DNA of 64,000 nt from Hyphomicrobiales bacterium (GCA_900473205.1 UCLB01000007.1:1-64000), one strand, 5' to 3'. Shown: positions 27,268 to 36,092, counted from the stretch's first letter. Made by a program: numbers and translations. Notes: generated from the sequence alone by a model not told the origin.

Positions 27268-27320
27268 ACGTCACGGAACCGCTTTAACGCTATACGGCTC
27301 AGCACTTCTCACCGTGACGT
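27268..27320. promoter_or_regulatory. Widely spaced inverted repeat upstream of the exporter operon
   Basis: ACGTCACGG (27268-27276) and CCGTGACGT (27312-27320) are exact reverse complements 35 nt apart, in the 159-bp spacer between the exporter ATPase start (27174) and the DD-carboxypeptidase stop (27334). The pair could be a bipartite regulator site; no known box is matched. Confidence 0.4.
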
Positions 27321-27333
27321 CGAGGCCAAACAC

Positions 27334-28413
27334 TCAGCCCGCAGAGCCCGTCGCCTGTGGTTGTGTCACTGGACGTGGCTTGGGAACCGGCACGTCAATT
27401 GCGGTGTCGCTCGCCCATGTAATGATTGCGCGGGTTTTACCTTCGATCTGGTCGTGCAGATAGGTCTCGTGGCCTGGCAGTCCCATTGGGTAAAGCGCTT
27501 CACGCTCGGCTTCGTAAGCCACGCTTTTGTCGGTGCAGAGACGGATGCGCATGTCCTGCGGGGCGACATCGGTGCGGTTCTGTACGGCCTCCACAGAGCC
27601 CGAAGGGTTCAGGCGACCTTCGAATGCCTCAGTCAGATATTGCGCGGATCGTTCATTACGTTCGCGCTCCGTCGTCGCGCCCAGCATCACCACCATCACG
27701 CGCTTTCCGTTGCGCGTCGCAAGGCCGACATAGTTGCGGCCAGATGCGCAAAGGAAGCCGGTTTTCATGCCGACCGTTCCGCTGAAACGCGTCAGCAGGG
27801 CATTGTTGGATTTGATTTCCTTGCCGTCAATCGTGACGGCAGAATCCTGAAAGAAGCGACTATATTCCGGAAACGCGCGGTCGATTTCCATGCCAAGCAG
27901 CGCAAGGTCGCGCGCGGTAGAGTAGTTGGTGCGGCTGAACAGGCCATTGGGGCTGGCGAAATGCGTTCCCGTCATGCCAAGGCGCGCCGCTTCGGCATTC
28001 ATTCTTTGAACGAATGCGGTTTCGTCTGGTGCAACAGCTTCCGCCAGAGCGACCGCGACGTCGTTTGCCGATGCGGTCAACGCTGCAAACAGCGCATCCT
28101 CAAGTGTCATCGTCCGGCCGAAGGTGAGGCCCGATTCCAGAAAAGCCTGTTTCGTGGCATTGCGCGTCATCATTACGGGCGTCGTCAAAGTGACGTCACC
28201 GGCTCGCAGCGCTTCGAAAACAACGAGCGCCGTCATGAGCTTGGTTGTCGATGCCGGATACCAGGGCACTCCCGCATCCTCCTGATAGAGGACTTGGTGA
28301 CTTGCAGTGTCCACGACCAGAACAGGCGTTGCATTGGCAATGCCGCTTGCAAAAACGGATGCTCCAAACGCCAGTCCTGCCCAAAAATGTCCGGCCACGA
28401 TGGTTCTTATCAT
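27334..28413 (-). CDS. D-alanyl-D-alanine carboxypeptidase (PBP5/6, S11 family)
   Basis: This periplasmic enzyme removes the terminal D-Ala from peptidoglycan stem peptides. The 359-residue product has an N-terminal signal (cleavage near IANA-TP) and all three penicillin-binding motifs: SxxK as STTK (S55, K58), SxN as SAN within the TASANDVAVALAE segment, and KTG in GTVGMKTGFLC. The C-terminus lacks an evident amphipathic anchor and instead ends with a Pro-rich tail (PVPKPRPVTQPQ). It is a single gene, divergent from the Ugp-like operon at 28716. A long hairpin lies just upstream of its ribosome site (28428-28470). Confidence 0.92.
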   Translation of the reverse strand: MIRTIVAGHFWAGLAFGASVFASGIANATPVLVVDTASHQVLYQEDAGVPWYPASTTKLMTALVVFEALRAGDVTLTTPVMMTRNATKQAFLESGLTFGRTMTLEDALFAALTASANDVAVALAEAVAPDETAFVQRMNAEAARLGMTGTHFASPNGLFSRTNYSTARDLALLGMEIDRAFPEYSRFFQDSAVTIDGKEIKSNNALLTRFSGTVGMKTGFLCASGRNYVGLATRNGKRVMVVMLGATTERERNERSAQYLTEAFEGRLNPSGSVEAVQNRTDVAPQDMRIRLCTDKSVAYEAEREALYPMGLPGHETYLHDQIEGKTRAIITWASDTAIDVPVPKPRPVTQPQATGSAG

Positions 28414-28715
28414 TGTTCAGTCTCCACGGCTTGTGCCCTCATGGCATGAGAGGCCTTGCGGGCACAAGCCTCTGCTAAGGCGTGACTTTGGCAAGTCAAG
28501 GACAAAGCGGCAGCTTGCTGTATGGATTTGAGACGTTCACGAAGAGTTTTTCGGTAATTTGGCAATCACCATCGTTCTGCGCGTGATGCGACACTGCTAT
28601 CTCTAGACGCACAACCCCTGATCTTCCAAGCATTTCAGCGTTACGGAATCTTCTCAAAACTGTCGCAACACCGTCATGTAGCGGCTTCATACGCGCCTTC
28701 GAAAAGGAGCGCAGA
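28414..28715. promoter_or_regulatory. Divergent promoter region between DD-carboxypeptidase and Ugp-like operon
   Basis: This 302-bp spacer holds no supported gene. It contains the 11-bp inverted repeat at 28428-28470 described separately and must carry promoters for both directions. A strong AAGGAG site lies before the ATG at 28716. Confidence 0.5.
28428..28470 (-). promoter_or_regulatory. Long hairpin in the leader of the DD-carboxypeptidase gene
   Basis: GGCTTGTGCCC (28428-28438) and GGGCACAAGCC (28460-28470) pair perfectly over 11 bp, and a smaller CTCAT/ATGAG stem can form inside the loop. On the minus strand the hairpin ends just before the ribosome site GTGGAG and the ATG at 28413. 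It may influence translation or mRNA stability; no known riboswitch is recognised. Confidence 0.6.
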
Positions 28716-29861
28716 ATGCAGCCTCAATCGCTTAATATTTCGGGAATAGGAAAAGGCTTTGGAGCAGATGATGTGCTCAAAGGCATAGACCTTTCCATTC
28801 GTCCCGGCGAATTTCTTTCGCTCGTGGGCATGTCGGGATGTGGCAAGTCCACATTGCTGCGGATCATCGCAGGTCTGGAAGCGGCAGATCGCGGCAGCGT
28901 TTCCATCGGCAGCCGCGATGTGACGGATGTCGATCCGGCGGATCGCAACCTCGCCATGGTGTTCCAGTCCTACGCGCTTTATCCGCACATGACCGTGCGC
29001 GATAATATCGCGACTCCGCTGCGCATGCGTCGCCTGTCATTCTGGGCAAGATTTCCGCTGATCGGACGCATGGTTGCCAATGCCGAGATATTGCGCGAGA
29101 TCGACGCCGCGGTCATGGATGCGGCAGATGTTCTGCAGATCAGCCATTTGCTGGATCGCAGGCCCGCGCAGCTTTCCGGCGGACAGCGCCAGCGCGTGGC
29201 GCTTGCCCGCGCACTCGTGCGTTCGCCTGCTGCCTTTCTGATGGACGAGCCGCTGTCGAACCTCGATGCCAAGCTGCGCGCCCATATGCGCGGGGAACTC
29301 ACCAATCTGCACAGCCGCCTTGGCGCGACATTCATTTATGTCACTCATGACCAGATCGAAGCGATGACCATGTCCGATCGCATCGCGCTAATGTCGGAAG
29401 GCCATATCGAGCAACTGGGCACGCCGGATGAGCTTTACCAGCAGCCCGCAACGCTGACTGTAGCGCGGTTCATCGGCACGCCTTCGATCAATCTGCTGCC
29501 TGTCGAAACGGATGCCTCGGGCGAGATCGTCCTGTTCGGGCGCGAACTCGGTCTTCGCACCACAAACACAGCCTCTGGCCCGGCAACGCTTGGTCTTCGC
29601 GCCGAAGACATTTTTCCTGCGGCTGATGGCATTGAAGCGCGTGTTCTGCGCACCGAAACGCAAGGCGCCGACCGTTTCGTGACCTGCCAGTTGAGCGATG
29701 ATGACACCATCCATATCGTCATGCGCCAAAGGGCGGGCGATCAACTGGGCGCTGGTAGCGAAGGCAAAATTCGGCTTGGCTTTGCCAAGGCCAATGCACA
29801 CCTCTTCGGCTCCGACGAGAAACGCTGCGAGATCACGGTTCACGAACAGGTGCCAGCGTGA
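28716..29861 (+). CDS. ABC importer ATPase (UgpC/MalK type)
   Basis: This is the energy subunit of the first Ugp-like importer in the window. The 381-residue protein has Walker A GMSGCGKST, Q-loop [10 protein letters not shown], signature LSGGQRQR, Walker [13 protein letters not shown] and VTHDQIEAM. An insertion of about 20 residues after the Q-loop (around RRLSFWARFPLIGRM) is longer than in typical UgpC. The start has AAAGGAG upstream. It is the first gene of the operon: ATPase, two permeases, receptor and phosphodiesterase. Its stop overlaps the next GTG start. Confidence 0.9.
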   Translation: MQPQSLNISGIGKGFGADDVLKGIDLSIRPGEFLSLVGMSGCGKSTLLRIIAGLEAADRGSVSIGSRDVTDVDPADRNLAMVFQSYALYPHMTVRDNIATPLRMRRLSFWARFPLIGRMVANAEILREIDAAVMDAADVLQISHLLDRRPAQLSGGQRQRVALARALVRSPAAFLMDEPLSNLDAKLRAHMRGELTNLHSRLGATFIYVTHDQIEAMTMSDRIALMSEGHIEQLGTPDELYQQPATLTVARFIGTPSINLLPVETDASGEIVLFGRELGLRTTNTASGPATLGLRAEDIFPAADGIEARVLRTETQGADRFVTCQLSDDDTIHIVMRQRAGDQLGAGSEGKIRLGFAKANAHLFGSDEKRCEITVHEQVPA

Positions 29862-30784
29862 GCATGGCCACCCCAATCACAGAGACCGCTTCCGAGACGA
29901 GGTCGCAAAGATCATCTACGGCGCGGCGCATGGCATGGCGTGGCATTCTGTTCGTCTTGCCCGCAGTTCTGCTGCTGTTGGCGATCTATATCATCCCGAT
30001 GATCGTCCTCGCCGTCTTCTCGGTTACCGACTATCAGCTCGGCGCGCTATCGACGAAATTCGTCGGCCTTCATAATTTCCAGAAGGCATTCAGCGACCCC
30101 GTCTTTCTGCGTGCTTTGGCCAATACCGTACTTTACGCGGTCATCGTCATTCCCGCAGGCGTCTTCCTCGCGCTCGGAATCGCGCTTCTGGTCTATAACC
30201 GCAAGCGTAGCCGTGCTTTCTGGGAAATCGCCTACTTCTTGCCCGTCACGGCGACGCTGGTGGCCATGGCCACGGTGTTTCAGTTCCTGCTGCACCCATC
30301 GCTTGGGCCCGTCAACGCAGCGATCAAATGGATGGGTTTCGAGCCCGTGGGCTTTCTGTCCAACCCGTCACTGCTCATTCCGACCATGGCCATCATCGGC
30401 ATCTGGCAGGTACTGGGCTTTAACATGGTTCTGTTTCTGGCGGGACTGACGGCCATTCCCAAGGATTTGCATGAGGCGATCCGGCTCGATGGCGCAAAAA
30501 ACCCGATCGATCGCTTCTTCAAGGTCACATGGCCGATGCTGGGGCCGACCACGATGTTCGTCGTAGTCACCACTTCGATCTCCGCCTTCAAGGTTTTCGA
30601 GACGGTGGCGGTTCTGACCAAGGGCCGGTCCGGATCGGAAGTGCTGCTGTTTGCGCTTTATCTCGAGGGCTTCGAATATTCCAACACCGGTTACGCAGCC
30701 GCCCTGACGCTGATTTTCCTCGTCATCGTTCTGGTTCTGTCAATTGGCCAGACGCTGCATATGGACCGGAAGGTGCATTACTGA
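29858..30784 (+). CDS. ABC importer permease (UgpA/MalF type)
   Basis: This is a 308-residue inner-membrane channel subunit. After a polar N-terminus the protein has hydrophobic helices (GILFVLPAVLLLLAIYIIPM is the first), and the EAA loop PKDLHEAIRLDGAKNPIDRF. The start is a GTG at 29858 in a GTGA overlap with the ATPase; an ATG at 29864 is a possible alternative. Its stop shares one base with the next start (TGATG). It pairs with the permease at 30784-31605. Confidence 0.9.
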   Translation: MSMATPITETASETRSQRSSTARRMAWRGILFVLPAVLLLLAIYIIPMIVLAVFSVTDYQLGALSTKFVGLHNFQKAFSDPVFLRALANTVLYAVIVIPAGVFLALGIALLVYNRKRSRAFWEIAYFLPVTATLVAMATVFQFLLHPSLGPVNAAIKWMGFEPVGFLSNPSLLIPTMAIIGIWQVLGFNMVLFLAGLTAIPKDLHEAIRLDGAKNPIDRFFKVTWPMLGPTTMFVVVTTSISAFKVFETVAVLTKGRSGSEVLLFALYLEGFEYSNTGYAAALTLIFLVIVLVLSIGQTLHMDRKVHY

Positions 30785-31605
30785 TGGTCGCGCTTCGCAA
30801 ATACCTTCCCCATATCATCCTCACCGCAGGCGCATTCGTGATGCTCCTGCCGTTCTACTGGATGTTCCTGACCTCGATCCGCTCGCCAGCGGAAATCTTC
30901 AGCGTATCGCTCTGGCCGATCCCGCAGAATTTTGACGCAGTGGACAATTATACGCGCGCTGCCAGCCAAGTGCCGATGCTGCGTTTCATGATGAACGGCG
31001 TCATTGTCTGTTTCGGCATTCTGATCGTGCAGGTTCTGACCGCGGTTCCGGCGGCTTATGCCCTGGCGAAACTGCGTTTTCCCGGTCGCAAGCTGCTGCT
31101 GACACTGGTGATTGCCGCGCTCTGCGTACCCATTCAGGCGCTTGCCCTGCCGCTTTTCGTTGGTCTGGCAAAGGCGCAACTGCTGAACACCTATTTCGCG
31201 ATGATGATGCCGTTCCTGCTATCCGTCTTTGCCATCTTTCTCTTCAACCAGTCTTTCCGCAGTTACCCCGATGAAATCATCGAGGCGGCGCGCATGGACG
31301 GGTTTTCAGAGCTGGAAATCTGCTGGCGGCTGGTGCTGCGCGGGTCGCTGCCTTCGCTGGCCGCTTTCTCCGTTTTCTCGCTGGTGGCGCATTGGAACGA
31401 CCTTTACTGGCCGATGATCGTCGTTACCGATACCAATCTGGCCCCGCCCCCACTTGGCATGCTGTTCTTCTCGGATGTCGAATCCGGCGCGAACTACGGT
31501 GCGTTGATGGCAGGCGCAACAATCATCACGGCACCCATGGTCATCTGCTTTCTGCTGGCCAGACGACATTTCATCGCAGGCATCACCATGACCGGCGTGA
31601 AGTAA
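30784..31605 (+). CDS. ABC importer permease (UgpE/MalG type)
   Basis: This is the second channel subunit, 273 residues. It has the MalG-type start (LTAGAFVMLLPFYWMFLTS), the family feature RSPAEIF after the first helix, and the EAA loop SYPDEIIEAARMDGFSELEI. The ATG at 30784 is coupled to the stop of the first permease; an open frame extends further upstream to 30529 but is inside that gene. The receptor gene follows after 45 nt. Confidence 0.9.
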   Translation: MVALRKYLPHIILTAGAFVMLLPFYWMFLTSIRSPAEIFSVSLWPIPQNFDAVDNYTRAASQVPMLRFMMNGVIVCFGILIVQVLTAVPAAYALAKLRFPGRKLLLTLVIAALCVPIQALALPLFVGLAKAQLLNTYFAMMMPFLLSVFAIFLFNQSFRSYPDEIIEAARMDGFSELEICWRLVLRGSLPSLAAFSVFSLVAHWNDLYWPMIVVTDTNLAPPPLGMLFFSDVESGANYGALMAGATIITAPMVICFLLARRHFIAGITMTGVK

Positions 31606-31650
31606 CTTCCCTCTCCTCCTCCTCCCCAACCGAACTCTCTGGAGACCGAC

Positions 31651-32943
31651 ATGAAAATCAACCGACGGACCGCTCTTGGCGGCCTGGCCCTCAGCCTCGC
31701 TCTCGCTGGCGTTTCTACGCCAGGCTTTGCTGCCGATGTAACGCTCAACGTGCTTTACAACCTGCCGGGCTTCACCAAATTCCATCAGCCGCTGGCCGAT
31801 GAATTCATGAAGAAAAATCCCGATATCAAGATCAATTTTCTGGCGCCTGCACCGGGCTACAATGAAGGCCAGCAGCAGGTTCTGCGCGCTGCCGTCACAG
31901 GCAACCTGCCGGACGTCTACTTCTCCGGTTACAATCTGACGGCGGAACTGGTGCACACGCTTGCGCCGCGCAATCAGATCACGGATCTGGCTCCCTTCAT
32001 CGAAGCCGAAGGCGGTCAGGCGTTTCTCGACAAGAACTATACGCCGAACATGGCGGCTCTCGGCAAGATCGATGGCAAGCAGTACGGTCTTCCGGTCAAC
32101 GCTTCCTCGCCGATCATCTACATCAACGCCGAACTGGTGCGCAAAGCCGGTGGCGACCCAGACAACATGCCGAAGACCTTTGACGGACTGATCGCGCTCG
32201 CCAACAAAATCCACCAGCAGGACAGCAAGATCGCTGGCATGGGCTACGACATCAACCTGTGGCCGGATGACTGGTTGTGGCAGGCGCTGATCTTCCAGCA
32301 GGGCGGCAAGCTGGTGGACGAAGCCACCAAGACCGTGGCCTTCAACAATGAGATCGGCCTCAACGCCCTGAAACTGACGCGCCGCTTCGTCACCGAAGGT
32401 GGCCAGAACCTGCTCGATTGGGACCAGTCCCGTCAGCAGTTCGGCGCAGGTCTCACAGGCTTCATCTTCTCCACGCCTGCCCATGTGCAGACCGTGGAAG
32501 GACTGGTCGGCAACCGCTTCGAGCTGAAGACATCGACCTTCCCGCTCGACAACCCGGAAAAGGGTGGCGTACCCACGGGCGGCAACTCGGCTGTTATGCT
32601 GACGCAGGACAAGGCCAAGCAGGATGCAGCCTGGAAGTATCTCAAGTGGATCACCGGTCCGGAAGCGCAAAACGTCATCGTTCGCATCACCGGCTACCTG
32701 CCAACCAACAAGCTGGCCACCGGCCCGGATTTTCTGGCGCCATACTACGCCGAGCATCCGAATGTGAAGACTGCTTCCTTGCAGGCTGAGCGCTCGCTGC
32801 CATGGGCCGGTTATCCGGGTGGTGATTCCGTCCGTATCTGGCGCACCCAGCGCGATATCATCGGCACCGTCATGCGCGGCGAAGTGACGCCAGAAGACGG
32901 TCTGAAGCAGATCGTCGAGCAGACCAACGGCCTGATGAAGTAA
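31651..32943 (+). CDS. ABC importer substrate-binding protein (UgpB-like)
   Basis: This is the periplasmic receptor of the Ugp-like importer, 430 residues. The signal peptide carries a twin arginine (INRRTALGG) and is cleaved near PGFA-ADV. Family 1 features include FHQPLADEFMKKNPDIKINF, NASSPIIYINAELVRKAGGD and the C-terminal AWKYLKWITGPEAQ ... TGYLPTNK block, as in UgpB. Glycerol-3-phosphate or a glycerophosphodiester is a reasonable ligand because a GpdQ-like phosphodiesterase follows, but a sugar is not excluded. A stem-loop with a T-rich tail (32964-32994) follows. Confidence 0.88.
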   Translation: MKINRRTALGGLALSLALAGVSTPGFAADVTLNVLYNLPGFTKFHQPLADEFMKKNPDIKINFLAPAPGYNEGQQQVLRAAVTGNLPDVYFSGYNLTAELVHTLAPRNQITDLAPFIEAEGGQAFLDKNYTPNMAALGKIDGKQYGLPVNASSPIIYINAELVRKAGGDPDNMPKTFDGLIALANKIHQQDSKIAGMGYDINLWPDDWLWQALIFQQGGKLVDEATKTVAFNNEIGLNALKLTRRFVTEGGQNLLDWDQSRQQFGAGLTGFIFSTPAHVQTVEGLVGNRFELKTSTFPLDNPEKGGVPTGGNSAVMLTQDKAKQDAAWKYLKWITGPEAQNVIVRITGYLPTNKLATGPDFLAPYYAEHPNVKTASLQAERSLPWAGYPGGDSVRIWRTQRDIIGTVMRGEVTPEDGLKQIVEQTNGLMK

Positions 32944-32963
32944 CCCTCATATATATCACCTAC

Positions 32964-32994
32964 GGCCGTGGAGTTTCACTTCGCGGCCATTTTC
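32964..32994 (+). terminator. Stem-loop with T-rich tail after the receptor gene
   Basis: GGCCGTGGAGT (32964-32974) can pair with ACTTCGCGGCC (32978-32988) over 11 bp including two G-T pairs, with a TTC loop and then ATTTTC. It sits 20 nt after the receptor stop and before the phosphodiesterase ATG at 33014, so it could terminate or attenuate transcription into that gene. Confidence 0.6.
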
Positions 32995-33013
32995 AATGCC
33001 GGAAATCCCCATC

Positions 33014-33814
33014 ATGAAAATCATCCAGATCACCGATACGCACCTCATGCTCTCCGGTCAGTCCGTCAACGGCGTCGATCCTGAAAAGCATCTGCGCGCC
33101 ACCATGGCCGATATACTGGCCAAACATGCGGATACCGATCTGCTTGTTATGACCGGCGACCTTTGCAATTACGGTGATCCGGAAGCCTACGACATCCTGC
33201 GCGATATTCTGGCCCCGGCACCCTTCGATGTTCGCCTGATGCTCGGCAACCATGATGACCGGGCTAATTTCATCGCAGCCTTTCCCGACCATCCCCGCGA
33301 TAGCAACGGCTATATCCAGTCCTATCTCGATACCGATTTCGGACGGCTGATCTTCCTCGATAGCCACGAGGCTGGCGTTATCGGCGGTATTTTTGGTGAC
33401 GATCGGCTGGCCTTCCTCGCAGATGCGCTTGCGAGCGCTGGTGACAAGCCCGTCACGGTTTTCATCCACCATCCGCCAATGGATTGCGGCATCGCCCATT
33501 TTGACAAGATCGGCATGCATGATGATGGCGCCGTGATGCGCCTGCTTGCCGCGCATAAGGGCGGCATCCGGCACATCGTCTTCGGCCATATTCATGTGCC
33601 ACTGGCAGGCACCAGCGCGGAAGGCATCGCCTTCAGCTCCGGTCAGGCCTGCGCGCATCGCTTCATTACCGATCTGACGAGCCCCACACCTTTCTGGACC
33701 AGCGGCAATCCGTGCTACCGCATCATTACGCTCGATGCGCAGGGTTTTCGCGCCTATGGCGTCGAGGTGGGTGAGGTTGTGACGGGACAGGCACCGGTCT
33801 GCGACGGGCCGTAA
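33014..33814 (+). CDS. Metallophosphoesterase, GpdQ-like glycerophosphodiesterase
   Basis: This is a dinuclear metal phosphodiesterase. The 266-residue product has the ordered motifs ITDTH (D8, H10), TGDL (D49), GNHDD (N79, H80), IHHPPMD and FGHIHVP. Its length and the segments CNYGDPEAYDILRDIL and DKPVTVFIHHPPM closely resemble GpdQ, which releases glycerol-3-phosphate from glycerophosphodiesters; cyclic-nucleotide phosphodiesterase (CpdA) is the alternative in the same fold. I chose the ATG at 33014, after GGAAA; one at 32996 lacks a site. The operon suggests that it processes the compound imported by the Ugp-like transporter. Confidence 0.85.
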   Translation: MKIIQITDTHLMLSGQSVNGVDPEKHLRATMADILAKHADTDLLVMTGDLCNYGDPEAYDILRDILAPAPFDVRLMLGNHDDRANFIAAFPDHPRDSNGYIQSYLDTDFGRLIFLDSHEAGVIGGIFGDDRLAFLADALASAGDKPVTVFIHHPPMDCGIAHFDKIGMHDDGAVMRLLAAHKGGIRHIVFGHIHVPLAGTSAEGIAFSSGQACAHRFITDLTSPTPFWTSGNPCYRIITLDAQGFRAYGVEVGEVVTGQAPVCDGP

Positions 33815-33860
33815 TTAAGGTTGCAAGGACGATGCCGGATCGGCTTCTTTGCCAATTTTA

Positions 33861-34757
33861 TCAACCGAACGCCTGGCTGGCAAGCGCCCATGTTTTGGGT
33901 CGCAATGCCTGCTCCTCGTCCTGACTCGGCATCCAGCGCCCGCCGAGCGACATGGTGGTGACGGTGTCGAACACGGCGAGGCCCGATTGTGCGAGGTAAT
34001 GCGCGAAGGCGCCGCTTTCTTCGCGCGTGTCGAGGCGCAGGAATTTGCCCGCATGCTCCACGACATGTGGATGGGTGACTGCGATTGCATCCTCTTCGTT
34101 TAACGCGACGACCGGGCCGATCAGCGCGCCGCGCCCGAAACGACGACACAGCGAGAAGGCTTCGATGCGCTGGCCGCGCACAAGCACCAGCCCTTGGGAG
34201 ACGGGTAGCAAGGCGTCGAACAGCGTCGCACGATTGGCGCCGAATGCTTTCTCATCGAGCGCGAGAATGGCGCCGATATCGCCGGGCGTCAGCGCCCGCA
34301 ACTCCGCACCACCGGAAACAGCAGGCGCTGTAATGGGTGTTGCCTCGCCCTGACACTGAAATACCGTCTTTTCAATCGTGAAACCCATGGATTGGTAGAG
34401 CCGCTTTGCCGCGCGTGTGGCGTTGAGGCCGAACCGTCTTTTGCCCGCCTGTTGCATCACATGCAGCATCATCCAGCTTCCAGCCCCCCGAGCCTGAAGC
34501 CGGGGCGGGATGATGACCATGCCGATGGTGGAAAAGGCCGCGCCGAAATCGAACCACATGGCAGAGCCCGCCAGCCGTCCTATCGCGTCTACGGCTACCA
34601 CGCCTTTGCCGTTTTCCAGCAGCATCTGCCAGTCCTTGGGCCGGTGCGGCCAGCCAACGCCAATGGACAAAGCATGCAGCTTCTCGATATCCACATCGGC
34701 AATGTCCTGAAGCGTCAGCTCAAAGGTTTCCAGCTGTATGGTGTCATGATTGGCCAC
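33861..34757 (-). CDS. Two-domain GNAT acetyltransferase
   Basis: This 298-residue protein is a probable acetyl-CoA-dependent N-acetyltransferase. The N-terminal half is a GNAT domain (GMVIIPPRLQARGAGSWMML is the acetyl-CoA loop; NATRAAKRLYQSMGF follows). The second half resembles the YitH/HolE-type C-terminal GNAT domain and ends PKTWALASQAFG. The start is a GTG at 34757 with a G-rich site upstream. It is a clear paralog of 43840-44688, which ends similarly. It diverges from the deacetylase-led catabolic operon at 34968. Substrate unknown. Confidence 0.8.
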   Translation of the reverse strand: MANHDTIQLETFELTLQDIADVDIEKLHALSIGVGWPHRPKDWQMLLENGKGVVAVDAIGRLAGSAMWFDFGAAFSTIGMVIIPPRLQARGAGSWMMLHVMQQAGKRRFGLNATRAAKRLYQSMGFTIEKTVFQCQGEATPITAPAVSGGAELRALTPGDIGAILALDEKAFGANRATLFDALLPVSQGLVLVRGQRIEAFSLCRRFGRGALIGPVVALNEEDAIAVTHPHVVEHAGKFLRLDTREESGAFAHYLAQSGLAVFDTVTTMSLGGRWMPSQDEEQALRPKTWALASQAFG

Positions 34758-34967
34758 AGCGCCCCCCCTCGCAGGTGTCTCGCCATAGCGAACCTGCCTC
34801 TTCCGTCTGTTCGGATTCTGAAACCCGTTTTCAAGCTTTAAGCGATCCCCAGCAAATATTTCACTCGAATCCGGCGCAGTTTCAGCAGTTTACGCTGAAA
34901 CGAGCGTCCTTTTGGCGGAAATTGGAGCGAGCAGGCCTTATTTTGGCGAAAACGATGAGAGGCGATC
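34758..34967. promoter_or_regulatory. Divergent promoter region with palindrome and direct repeats
   Basis: This region holds a perfect 8-bp inverted repeat GTTTCAGC (34879-34886) / GCTGAAAC (34894-34901) with a 7-nt spacer. It also holds two near-identical elements TTTTGGCGGAAA (34910-34921) and TTTTGGCGAAAA (34941-34952), 31 bp apart, i.e. on the same helical face. A related TTTTGGCAGAA occurs in front of the Lrp gene (52906). These are candidate operators for the deacetylase operon. Confidence 0.5.
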
Positions 34968-36092
34968 ATGACGGCACAAGACATCCTGGAACGCTTGGTT
35001 TCTTTCGCCTCCGTGGTAGGCACGCCCAATGCCGATATCGTTGCCTGGATTGCCGATTACGCGCAAAGCCACGGTGCGCATGTCACGACGGCGATCGGCC
35101 CGGAAGGGGATCGCGCCAATCTCTTCGCAACCATTGGCCCGCGCGATGTGCCGGGCGTCATTTTATCCGGCCACATGGATGTCGTTCCGGCAGGCGAAGC
35201 GGACTGGTCGAGCGACCCGTTTTCCTTGCGCGCCGATGGCGACAGACTCTATGGACGCGGCACCAGCGACATGAAGGGCTTTCTGGCCTGCGCACTGGCC
35301 GCCCTGCCGGAATTTGCGAAAATGCCATTGAAGCGGCCCATACATCTTGCCTTTTCCTATGATGAAGAGGCCGGTTGCAAGGGTGTGCCGCATCTTATCG
35401 AACTCATCCCAACGCTGTGCGCACTTCCGGACATGTGCATCGTCGGCGAACCGAGCGGCTTGCGAGCCATCCGCGCGCACAAGGGCAAAGCGGCGGCACG
35501 GATCACAGTCCGTGGTCGCTCCGGCCACTCCTCAAGGCCCGATCTTGGGCTGAATGCCATCCATGCGATGAGCGAGATACTGACGAGCGCCGTGAACGCC
35601 GCAAATGCGTTGACGCAGGGTCCTTTCGACGGCAATTTTGAACCGCCCTACTCCTCACTTCAGGTCGGCAAGATCAAGGGCGGGCAGGCCGTCAACATCA
35701 TTCCCGACCTCTGCGTCGCCGATATCGAGGCAAGGGCGATTGCCGGTGTCTCGCCCCCCAACCTGCTCGAACCATTGCGCAACGCGACAGCAGCGCTGCA
35801 AGCGGATGGTTTCGACGTCAGCTTCGATACATTGAGTGAATATCCGGCCCTTTCACTCGCAGCAGATACACCGCTGACCGCACTCATGCGCGACCTGACC
35901 GGCATCGAGCCGCTTGCCGCCGTCAGTTACGGCACCGAAGCCGGGCTTTATCAGTCAGCCGGTATCGACAGCATTATCTGCGGTCCTGGTGATATCGCAC
36001 GCGCGCACAAGGCAAACGAGTTCATTACCCGCGACGAACTCTCCGCCTGCCACCGCATGCTGCTTGAGCTTGGAACGCGATTGAGCACCTAA
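34968..36092 (+). CDS. M20 metallo-deacetylase (ArgE-like)
   Basis: This zinc-dependent amidohydrolase of the acetylornithine deacetylase class cleaves an N-acyl amino compound. The 374-residue product has the M20 ligand motifs SGHMDVVP (H69, D71), RGTSDMKGF (D101), YDEEAG (catalytic E133, metal E134), VGEPSG and a C-terminal metal-binding His in the ...RAHKANEF segment. It begins the six-gene plus-strand run that ends with gabD. As it sits next to acetyltransferase genes and among amine catabolic enzymes, a role in removing a protecting acetyl group is plausible. It need not act on acetylornithine. Confidence 0.87.
   Translation: MTAQDILERLVSFASVVGTPNADIVAWIADYAQSHGAHVTTAIGPEGDRANLFATIGPRDVPGVILSGHMDVVPAGEADWSSDPFSLRADGDRLYGRGTSDMKGFLACALAALPEFAKMPLKRPIHLAFSYDEEAGCKGVPHLIELIPTLCALPDMCIVGEPSGLRAIRAHKGKAAARITVRGRSGHSSRPDLGLNAIHAMSEILTSAVNAANALTQGPFDGNFEPPYSSLQVGKIKGGQAVNIIPDLCVADIEARAIAGVSPPNLLEPLRNATAALQADGFDVSFDTLSEYPALSLAADTPLTALMRDLTGIEPLAAVSYGTEAGLYQSAGIDSIICGPGDIARAHKANEFITRDELSACHRMLLELGTRLST

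Noticed and set aside
31306-32757. Long minus-strand open frame opposite the Ugp-like permease and receptor
   Set aside because: Its translation is low-complexity and charged without any family feature, while the sense strand codes for well-defined transporter proteins.
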